Source: Lamellibrachia satsuma
Taxonomy: Eukaryota > Annelida > Polychaeta > Sabellida > Siboglinidae
DNA: 64,000 nucleotides
Reading direction: 5' to 3'
Assembly (NCBI GenBank): GCA_033239005.1
Contig: BSQZ01000040.1
Span: 2,877,599-2,941,598 of the forward strand
Part shown: positions 40,613-51,280 of the stretch, in pieces
How positions within the stretch are numbered: position 1 is the first letter of the stretch
Layout: each line of letters opens with the position of its first letter
Made by a program: the position numbers and the translations under genes
The notes under the pieces: generated by a model
What the model was told of the DNA's origin: nothing
Databases searched by the model: none
Seen by the model: only the letters and a program-made list of their open reading frames with translations

Positions 40613-41479
40613 ACCATCTAGGCAAGTCAAATAGTCGTATTGCCCAAGTTATCCGATAGGTGGCGACAGTTTCTTTAATTGCCTACAATAGTGCTACCCT
40701 CTATCGGGATTTGTATGATGTATTAAAAGAGGTGTGTCGTAGTATCAAGTGAATGAAGTCGAGTAAGATATTCTTACGAATTTAGAATAACGACGCACTG
40801 TCGCAAGAAGTTTAAGAATGCGATGCGTTTAATTTATGCTGGTGTTAATAATGTAGCTAGCGGTTAACGAAGGATTTGTTTACACACTTGTATTATCGCC
40901 CATGTCCATGCGCCTTCTCAAGTCATGGCTTTGGGCTTGGTCTGTTGTCATCTTGCAAAAGCCAACTGTACAGTGTGTTCCTATGTATGGTTCACACACT
41001 GACTGCAAGTCGTGGTTACAGAGCAAAAATCCAGGTTTTGAGTTGACCGATTCACGTGATGGTCTTTGGTTTTGCCCATTCTGGGGGCTAACATAGGAGT
41101 GTGGTGCTTGGTGCGCATGAAAAAAATGCACATAAATGTGGGGAATAATAAATAAAAAAAAATTGTGCAATTAAAATCAGATATCCTCCTTATAGACGAA
41201 TTAGGTGAGCTGGAGGGACAAGATAGACAGTGCTCACAGCTAGTTGAAGGGGTGAATGGAAGAGAGTCTTATTATTTCAGTGCGGAGTAGATTGCTCTCA
41301 TGACTCTAGGATAGAAAGAGTATGCATATGTGTTGATGCGTGTTTGTATTTATATATATTTATCAGTATCACTGTTTCGTGTATGGGTGCATGGGACTAC
41401 AAGATGTTGGTGACTTGTGTAAAGTTCTAATGGTGTAATGCAAGTTTTTACCAAATAGGAAGCAATTATATGTAGATTA

Positions 41480-42600
41480 ACATATGTTTTTACATTGGCA
41501 AATGACATAGAATGGACGACTGGACCAAAATATTAGATGATGGAGAATGTGTGGATGCAATATACATGGATTTTAGGAAGGCTTTTGACTCGGTACTATA
41601 CCAGAGGCTGTTTGCTAAAGTTAAAAGGATATGGAATTAAGGGAAAACTTCTTAAATGGATTGAAGCATTTCTCACCTGTCGCCAACACTGTGTATTAGT
41701 CAATGGAATAGCATCTTCGTGGTTGGAAGTAGTGAACGGGATACAACAGGGCAGTGTCCTCGGACCTATTCTTTTTATATTGTATATCAATGATATAACT
41801 AATGTTGTAACATGTGACATGAAGATTTTTGCAGATAACACAAAAATATATCACAAAACTTCAACGAGACAAGATTGTTTAAATCTGCAGAAAGACCTAG
41901 ATGGATTACAGGACTTTCACCCAGATAAATGCAAAGTTCTAAGAAATGGATACAGGCATCCAGAATTTACCTATACTTTGACAACATCAACAGTTGCAAA
42001 TCCTCTGGAGTGTAGCCACATAGAGAAAGACCTGGACGTCCAAGTTGATGATCAGTTAAAATTTATGCAATAGGTACAGCAGGCAGTGTCAAATACAAAT
42101 AGACTGCTGGGTGTAATACACCATACTTATTGATATCCAGATAAGACAACCTTTCTTCGTCTATATAAGGGACTTGTCCGTCCTACTTTGGAATAGGGTG
42201 TGGTAGTTAGGTCACCACAGTATCAGTATGATATTGATGCTGTGGAGGCTGTCCAGAGAAGAGCTATGTGGACGGTCCCAATACTTAGGCATTTAGATTA
42301 TGAATCTATACTAATTTACAAACACTGACATCATCAATTATGAGAAGATGTTATCAGTGTATATAAATACTTGCATGGCATTTTTACCTTTTAGACCGGA
42401 GTAAGCGCGAAGTAAGGGGGCATTTCTTTAGTTAATCTATGGAATTCACCTCTGTACACCGTGATCACAGCACCATCAGTGAATATGCTTAAAAATCGAC
42501 TTCACAAATACTGGCTAAGCCAGATAGTCAAATATAACTACAAAGCTAACTAAGGCAACCCAACAGGTAGATTTGCCTGAAGACCGAAGAGGATATGTAT
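41480..42600 (+). mobile_element. Dead non-LTR reverse transcriptase with mutated active site
   Basis: A frame of 178 residues (41537-42073) has MDFRKAFDSV, QQGSVLGPILFILYIND and FADN in place of FADD. After stops follow LYKGLVRPTLE, VEAVQRRAM and the C-terminal LKNRLHKYW. It ends at a (TATG)n tail near 42600. The lost Asp plus several stops make it inactive. It is a different family from the LINE at 35120. Confidence 0.85.
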
Positions 42601-42644
42601 GTATGTATGAATGCTGACTGACAGCCGTGTTTTGGCCATTCTGA

Positions 42645-42905
42645 GAGGTGTGGTAGTGTAGTGGTTAGCATATCCACTTTACATGACAGAGGTCTGAGTT
42701 CAAGACCCGGACCCAGCATGGGTATGTTCGGTGTAAAAACCTAGCTCTCAACATTGGAGACTGTATCTCTCGTCATTCGGATGATCTCATTAATGTCGGT
42801 CTCGTCTCATTTAATTGGGGACATAAAAGCACCATTGAGGACGACCCTGGTAGTGACCACCCTCAATATCAGCAAATAAAGGTCAGCTTAGCGATAACAT
42901 TCTGA
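42645..42905 (+). mobile_element. tRNA-derived SINE
   Basis: The tRNA-like head has an A-box region GTAGTGTAGTGGTTAGCA and a B box (GAGTTCAAGACC) about 45 bases later. The body has ATTCGGATGATCTCATTAAT, GGGGACATAAAAGCACC and ACCACCCTCAATATCAGC. No intact tRNA fold is claimed. Confidence 0.7.
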
Positions 42906-43278
42906 AAAAGGTTGGCTAGTTGAATGAGACCTCGAAACACTATACAATTGTAGTAACCACAACATACAGACTAATCAGTTAATAGAAGGTTGCAGAGTGC
43001 TAGAAACAACTAGAAAGAATTCAGTCGATTGCAACAATAATCAATCACTGCTGGTTGAGTAGACAAAACTTGGCTGCTGATCATCTTTCAGGCTGCTCTG
43101 CGTCGACCTGGGATACAAAAACATACTTTAGTCTGTACATATAATTGCTTCAAATTTAGTGAAAAGTTGCATCATAGAAATTTATACCATTATCTATCTA
43201 TACATGCCAGTAACATAATTATGTGGAGCACCCACTGTGCCCATTCAGAAAATAGTCAAGACACCAAAATACTGGAAC

Positions 43279-44223
43279 ATTGACAGGAGGATCAGACCCC
43301 AAGTTGATGGCCCACCCATTGACATTGACAGGAGGATCAGACCCCAAGTTGATGGCCCACCCATTGGCATTGACAGGAGGATCAGACCCCAAGTTGATGG
43401 CCCACCCATTGACATTGACAGGAGGATCAGACCCCAAGTTGATGGCCCACCCATTGACATTGACAGGAGGATCAGACCCCAAGTTGATGGCCCACCCATT
43501 GACATTGACAGGAGGATCAGACCCCAAGTTGATGGCCCACCCATTGACATTGACAGGAGGATCAGACCCCAAGTTGATGGCCCACCCATTGACATTGACA
43601 GGAGGATCAGACCCCAAGTTGATGGCCCACCCATTGACATTGACAGGAGGATCAGACCCCAAGTTGATGGCCCACCCATTGGCATTGACAGGAGGATCAG
43701 ACCCCAAGTTGATGGCCCACCCATTGACATTGACAGGAGGATCAGACCCCAAGTTGATGGCCCACCCATTGACATTGACAGGAGGATCAGGCCCCAAGTT
43801 GATGGCCCACCCATTGGCATTGACAGGAGGATCAGACCCCAAGTTGATGGCCCACCCATTGACATTGACAGGAGGATCAGACCCCAAGTTGATGGCCCAC
43901 CCATTGGCATTGACAGGAGGATCAGACCCCAAGTTGATGGCCCACCCATTGGCATTGACAGGAGGATCAGACCCCAAGTTGATGGCCCACCCATTGGCAT
44001 TGACAGGAGGATCAGACCCCAAGTTGATGGCCCACCCATTGGCATTGACAGGAGGATCAGACCCCAAGTTGATGGCCCACCCATTGACATTGACAGGAGG
44101 ATCAGACCCCAAGTTGATGGCCCACCCATTGACATTGACAGGAGGATCAGACCCCAAGTTGATGGCCCACCCATTGACATTGACAGGAGGATCAGACCCC
44201 AAGTTGATGGTCCACCCATTGAC
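43279..44223. repeat. 45-bp minisatellite, 21 copies
   Basis: The unit is GACAGGAGGATCAGACCCCA, AGTTGATGGCCCACCCATTG and ACATT. Almost every difference is one A/G site (GACATT or GGCATT), plus two singletons. Since 45 is 15 codons and the unit lacks stops, several frames stay open for more than 340 codons on both strands. None has other coding support. Confidence 0.97.
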
Positions 44224-44924
44224 ATTGCTTTGCCATTGCCTTGGCATTGCCATTCGTGCCATAAATTTTTTTTACAACTTTCTGACTTGTTTAGCACCAG
44301 GCATATGGGTATAGGAAGTTTAGGTGGTACAATAAAAACCACAGGTCACTTCTATCTGATGCCAAGCATCTAGTCTCAACCAGGGGAAGATGGTTGCACT
44401 TGCATGTTGGCCTTAAATACTGACATAATTATATGGACTCTTCCAATTATCACATTGGGAAATTAGAAGTTTGCATCCCTTTAGTCACTCTGGCTGAAAC
44501 GTCCACCATTGACTGAACTGTTAGTTATCCTATGCCGAAGCGTCCATCCACCAGGGCAGGGAGAGTCTGAAGACAACACCGAAACATCTTTTTCTACAAA
44601 ATGAAACATCGTCTTGACATCACATTCCCATGGAACCTTCTGAAATGGAAAGAGTAATCCAAATTAGTTAATCCGAATACAATGCTACATAAATTATTCT
44701 GCTCATTTTTCTATCCAAGAGTAGTGAATATCTGGAGAATACTCACTTCCATTATCATATTTCTCGCATCAATAAACCATTTCAAGCTGGCTGTGAGTGC
44801 GAAACGACTTGTCCATCTTGCACATCTCGCCTGTCTGTATGTGAACAGACTGTTTATGATCACACTCACAATGTGAAATTATTTTTCATTTCAATCAAAT
44901 GACACATGCACATATATGGTAGCT

Positions 44925-46490
44925 ATGTTAAGTGTGGTGCTGTGGTTAGAACACTGGACTCTCAATCGAGAAAATCTGGTTTTGAATCCTCTTCGACAAT
45001 TTCGTTCACTCAGCTGTATGAGTACTGACTGTAGACAGTTACTCAGCTGTATGAGTACTGGCTATAGACGGTTCACTCAGCTGTATGAGTACTGGCTATA
45101 GACAGTTCACTCAGCTGTATGAGTACTGGCTATAGACAGTTCACTCAGCTGTATGAGTACCTGGCTATAGACAGTTCACTCAGCTGTATGAGTACCTGGC
45201 TATAGACAGTTCACTCAGCTGTATGAGTACCTGGCTATAGACAGTTCACTCAGCTGTATGAGTACTGGCTATAGACAGTTCACTCAGCTGTATGAGTACC
45301 TCGCTATAGACAGTTCACTCAGCTGTATGAGTACCTCGCTATAGACAGTTCACTCAGCTGTATGAGTACTGGCTATAGACAGTTCACTCAGCTGTATGAG
45401 TACTGGCTATAGACAGTTCACTCAGCTGTATGAGTACTGGCTATAGACAGTTCACTCAGCTGTATGAGTACCTGGCTATAGACAGTTCACTCAGCTGTAT
45501 GAGTACCTGGCTATAGACAGTTCACTCAGCTGTATGAGTACTGGCTATAGACAGTTCACTCAGCTGTATGAGTACCTGGCTATAGACAGTTCACTCAGCT
45601 GTATGAGTACTGGCTATAGACAGTTCACTCAGCTGTATGAGTACCTGGCTATAGACAGTTCACTCAGCTGTATGAGTACCTGGCTATAGACAGTTCACTC
45701 AGCTGTATGAGTACTGGCTATAGACAGTTCACTCATCTGTATGAGTACCTGGCTATAGACAGTTCACTCAGCTGTATGAGTACTTGGCTATAGACAGTTC
45801 ACTCAGCTGTATGAGTACCTAGCTATAGACAGGTCATTCAGCTGTATGAGCACCTGGCTATAGACAGTTCACTCAGCTGTATGAGTACTGGCTATAGACA
45901 GTTCACTCAGCTGTATGAGTACCTGGCTATAGACATTTCACTCAGCTGTATGAGTACCTGGCTATAGACAGTTCACTCAGCTGTGTGAGTACTGGCTATA
46001 GACAGTTCACTCAGCTGTATGAGAACCTGGCTATAGACATTTCACTCAGCTGTATGAGTACCTGGCTATAGACAGTTCACTCAGCTGTATGAGTACCTGG
46101 CTATAGACAGTTCACTCAGCTGTATGAGTACTGGCTATAGACAGTTCACTCAGCTGTATGAGCACCTAGCTATAGACAGGTCACTCAGCTGTATGAGCAC
46201 CTGGCTATAGACAGTTCACTCAGCTGTATGAGTACCTGGCTATAGACAGTTCACTCAGCTGTATGAGTACTTGGCTATAGACAGTTCACTCAGCTGAATG
46301 AGCACCTGGCTATAGACAGTGGTGGACATGTGAACGGACAGTCTTAGTGCAGTAATTACAGTGGACTGTAAGAGAAGTTGAGTTGGTGTTGGAATGAACA
46401 GGTCTGCCAGGGGGTGAAGTGTAAAGTGCTCTGAACAGTCGTATGGACTGGATACTGCGCAATAAAGTTGTAGAAGTTATAAAAGTCCTA
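44925..46490 (+). mobile_element. SINE with an internally expanded minisatellite
   Basis: Head at 44932-44995: GTGTGGTGCTGTGGTTAGAA and a degenerate B box TTTTGAATCC. Then about 38 copies of GTTCACTCAGCTGTATGAGT ACTGGCTATAGACA (45004-46320). Then the SINE tail GTGGACATGTGAACGGACAG, AACAGGTCTGCCAGGG, AAGTGTAAAGTGCTCTGAAC and GGACTGGATACTGCGC. The related SINE at 52850-53100 has one copy of the unit, so the expansion is internal. Confidence 0.8.
45004..46320. repeat. 34/35-bp minisatellite inside the SINE
   Basis: Two unit lengths alternate irregularly (GTACTGG and GTACCTGG forms). The copies near the 3' end are more diverged (GAGCACCTAGC, GACAGGTCA). Confidence 0.96.
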
Positions 46491-46572
46491 TGTTGCTTGT
46501 AGGGAGTTAAATTGCTTACCCCGGTAATCGCTTTTTTAATAACACCATCAATTGTCAATATTTATTTCCTAG

Positions 46573-46596
46573 ATGACGAAGGGGACAAATGGCTAA
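46573..46596 (+). promoter_or_regulatory. Short upstream ORF overlapping the pseudouridine gene start
   Basis: An ATG directly after a TTTCCTAG acceptor-like sequence opens a 7-codon frame. It ends at TAA, overlapping the main ATG (46589) in another frame. If it is in the mature 5' leader it could dampen translation. Confidence 0.3.
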
Positions 46597-49500
46597 CGTG
46601 AGCAAGATAGTTATGAGGAGAGCTCTTGTGCTCTCCTGTGTCAAGCTGCCACTGTGGTGTCCAACAAGTGTCAGGAAACTACACGCAGGTAAAATACAAA
46701 ATATACTGTGTTATTATCAAATACATATACACATAATTACACACAATACATATATAAAATATCATAAAACCATGGAGGCATCTCTCTTGTTCTCGGTTAA
46801 TGTGTTATCAATAGCATAATAAGTTATCTAGTTGTAATTATGTTGTCATAATCACTGTGAAATTATTACATAACAATATAGTGATGCAGGTTGTAGTCTA
46901 AACATCTTAAAAGGACAAAAACACACTTTCCTATGTACCCTCTGTAAGCAGCTTCCACTATTTAATCAGTTACCTGCACTGACTTTGTAATATGCATTGG
47001 GGTGTTTTAGATTTGTTGCAACTGTCGGAAGAGGTGTCTGATGCACTGGCGGGCAGACGACCAGTTGTTGCTCTAGAGAGCACCATCATAACTCATGGGA
47101 TGCCCTTCCCTGATAATCTGAGGTAACGCTGTCGGTGGTCTGAGGTAACACTGTTGGTGGTTTGAGGTAGCATTACAGGGTGGTATGAGGTAGCACTACA
47201 GGGTGGTATGAGGTAGCACTACAAGGTGGTATGAGGTAGCACTACAGTGTAGTATGCGGTACCACTGGGTCGTCTGAGGTAACACTGGGTCATCTGAGGT
47301 AACACAGTGTGATCTAAGGTAACACTGGTTGAGCTGAGGTAACACTGTGGGTGGTCTGAGGTAACACTGTGGGTGGTCTGATGTAGCACTGTGGGTGGTC
47401 TTAGGTAACATTGTGGGTGGTCTGAGGTAACATTGGGTGGTCTGAGGTAGCAATGTGGGTGGTAGCACAGGGTGGTCTGAGGAAACACTGGGTGGTCTGG
47501 GGTAACACTGGGTGGTCTGTCGTTTGATCACTGTGGCAGTGGTACGTGTATTAGGCATTTATACAGCATTCTAGTTGATTGAAAACTGCTGCAATTCTTG
47601 TGTGAAAGTAGGTTTTGTGTGCCTGTGCTGCCCTTTCTCTGTTTGTGTGAGAAACACAACTACCGTGTAGGGTGAAAAATTGGCAATCTGTCCAATTTAT
47701 TTTCATTGACTATGACAGGACAAGGATTGCCACTGAGCACAGTGACTTGAACATACTGCGCCTACAGCAGTGTACACAGCCAGGAAGTACATCACAATAA
47801 CAATGAATGTACAGACACAAGCTGGTACATGTCACTAATTAGTATAAATAACGTTAGCGAACAGACTGGTTTGCAAAATTGACCAAAAAACCCTTGTTGC
47901 TGCACAATAAGGTTCCAGCATATTATGAAACACAAGGGCAAAAGATCCACAAACAAAAATTGCACAAGCATAGTACCAGCGATACTATTTACGATTCAAT
48001 AAACACAACAGCAGGGGGTAGGGATTCCCACTTCACTAAACGCAGACCCCCTTAACCTTAATAATCATGCAAACACATTTCTGCACACAAATCTGACCAA
48101 AACACCCCTGCAGCTGTTTAGCTGTTAGATAAAGATTGAGCATTTTAACACAAGGGAAAACGATCCATTAGTATGGACTACACAATCTACTACCCGCTAA
48201 TATTATGTTGTACTTCCAGAAAATTAATTCTATCACAACATCCGTATGAAAAATTGCAATTTCAAAATAAGATTTATTAGGGCTGCTAAAAAGCTGAATG
48301 TAAAAGGTCCAAAGATGTGGAATAACCTGTCTGCTGATATTAAGTTGTGCAATTCGATTTATAAATTAAAAAAATGTACAAAGCCTTACTCTTGCATAGA
48401 TATGAAATATGAATTAATTGTATTAGTGTCATGGTTACGTGTTATATATGTATATTATTTTATTTTCATATCAAATACCATACCTTTTTGGGTAGTTAAG
48501 ACTTAGCTTAATTAAGTCATTTTTTTATATGTATGGAACCAGTGTAATTGTTTACTTTTGGGAATGGAAGTTATAACTTCTTGCGTTTCCCTTCAACATT
48601 TTCTGATTGTCGTTCTTTAATTATATATTCATTGTACCACTTTAGTGGTAATTAGGCTTACAACTACAATTTATTGAAAATGTACATTGATTATGTTGAA
48701 TAAATTCAATTCAATTCAAATAGTATCTGTCAGACTATGGTAATAGTAATATAACAGTAGTCCCTGCTACATTTTTCATGTCATTCCAACAACAACATTC
48801 ATGTCTAAATGGTACTGTTACAACTTACCACTGGTTAGGTCTATATGCTTAAATGGTACTGACAGCTCTGGTTAGGCCTACATGCCTAATTATAAATTAT
48901 ACCAATACCACTGGTTATGCCTATATGCCGAAATGGTACTTATACCACTGGTTAGGCCTACATGCCTAAATGGTACATACACCACTGGTTAGGCCTACCT
49001 GCCTAAATGGTACATACACCACTGGTTAGGCCTACATGCCTAAATGGTACATACACCAATAGTTAGGCCTACATGCCTAAATGGTGCTTTTAGCACTGGT
49101 TAGGCCTACATGCCTAAGATACTAATGCCACTGGTGAAAGGCGTACATGTCCAAGGCACACGTATATATTGCCAACATATGCTACCAGCTATAGGCCTAA
49201 CATGGTGACATTTGTTGTTGTGACAGACAGCGGTGACATTTGTTGTTGTGACAGACAGCGGTACATTTGTTGTTGTGACAGACACTGGTGACATTTGTTG
49301 TTGTGACAGACACTGGTGACATTTGTTGTTGTGACAGACAGCGGTGACATTTGTTGTTGTGACAGACGCTGGTGACATTTGTTGTTGTGACAGACACTGG
49401 TGACATTTGTTGTTGTGATAGACACTAGTGACATTTGTTGTTGTGACAGACACTGGTGACATTTGTTGTTGCGACAGACACTGGTGACGTTTGATGTTGT

Positions 49501-51228
49501 GACAGACACTTGTGACATTTGTTGTGTTTCAGAACGGCAGTAGAGGTGGAGCGGGTCGTGCGTGACACTGGCGCTGTGCCTGCGACAGTCGCAGTACTCA
49601 ATGGTAGACTCACAGTAGGTGAGTGTGAGAGTGAGTGTGAGTGAGTTTATTTTTTCGAAACTGTATACAAACTTACAAAATATACAAATGAAACAAGTAC
49701 AAACAGGTACTTTGTAATACAGTTTCAGGTTAAACAGCGGACCTTTTTGGCTGTAACCAGTTAGGCAAGCACAAAATAGGAAAAACTATTACAGTTGAAT
49801 ATATATATATATAACCAATGATAATTATACCATTATAATAAATAATAAGTTGCGTAACAAATTACTAAATTACAAATAAAGTGAAACAAATAGGTGAAGT
49901 TACCAAGTCTAAGATAACAGGTAATACCAATGAATCTTATTAATATAAAATGATAGAAAAAAACGGTAAATGAGATAATATTAATTTGTACTGTCGTAAC
50001 CACTTAAAACACATGCCTTTAATGCAGATGCAAAACTTTTCATATTAGGTTTACTTTTAATATCATATGCAATTTATTCCAGATCAGTGGACCTTTACAT
50101 AATATACTGTTCGAAGATCTAACAGTAGAATTACTAATCGGACGAATATATCTAAGTTGCCTTGTACCATGATTGTGAATGTCATGTGTAAATGTAAAGG
50201 TGTTTGAAAATTAAACTGGTAGGCTGCTATGTATATAACTGTACATAGATTTAGTAGTTTCAATTTGATAGATATCCTACAATTTTATGAAATTTAAGTG
50301 CGTAAAGAGGGGATGAGAGTGTTCATGGAAGCTTGTTTGAAGAATAGCGCGAAACATTTTTTTTTACATGACAATTTTGTAGTGTGGACTTTATATGTAG
50401 ATCCCCATAGAATTATTCCGTATGTCGGGTAGGGATAAACCAAAGTGTAATAAATTAGTTTTAGGGAGGCAACTGGAAGAAAGTGGTTCACTTTATTTAT
50501 TGCATATAAAACAATTGTTAGCTTTTCTGCATGCATTTATGTGCTCCTGCCAATCCAGTCTTTCATCAATATAGAGGCCTAGAAATGTAATACAATGTGT
50601 GGGCTTAGTTATCGTATCAGTTGCTATATTCACATGGAAATTCATATTTTTGTTGGCAGCAGCATAAATTGGGTGCATACTTAAACATGTTTAAATTCTT
50701 AGTATATAAAAAATAAAAGCCACATTCATATACATTATAACATATCAAAAAGTATCATTATCTAGTAGCAGTATCTGCAGAATGTGTTTACACTGAATTG
50801 TTGTCTAATGGTGCTGAAGAATTGATTAAAACAATATATTTTGATAGCTAACATAGGTGTAAAATAGTTTTTATGAGGGGAAAATGATTAAAACTTGATA
50901 TTAGTTTTGTGATGATTTAGAAGTCATATTAAAACGTGTCGTTCATTTGATGATTGCAGGTATGACAGCATCACAGCTTGAAGAACTCGCTGCTCCCTCA
51001 GTCGATGCAGTTAAGACGTCAAGACGTGATCTCGCCTATGTCCTCAGTCAGGTAACTTTCTGTTCAGGCAGTTTTCACTGCAATTTCCTACTTATCTTTC
51101 ACCCTTCACGGGCAGCATGGTCTAGTCATTTGAACATTTTGACCTGCATGTAGAAACCACATTTCATAAAACAAAAAAGCTACATGTTGGGTTTTTGTTT
51201 ATTGCATTTTTATTTTACCCTAACACAG

Positions 51229-51280
<52 letters not shown>

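Noticed and set aside
42649..42720. A functional tRNA gene
   Set aside because: A and B boxes are present, but the stems do not close well and a SINE body follows. Similar heads recur elsewhere in the window.
43237..44373. Frames of 344-378 codons on both strands suggesting a repetitive protein
   Set aside because: They are produced by a stop-free 45-bp minisatellite. No frame has a signal peptide, splice context or codon bias favouring it.
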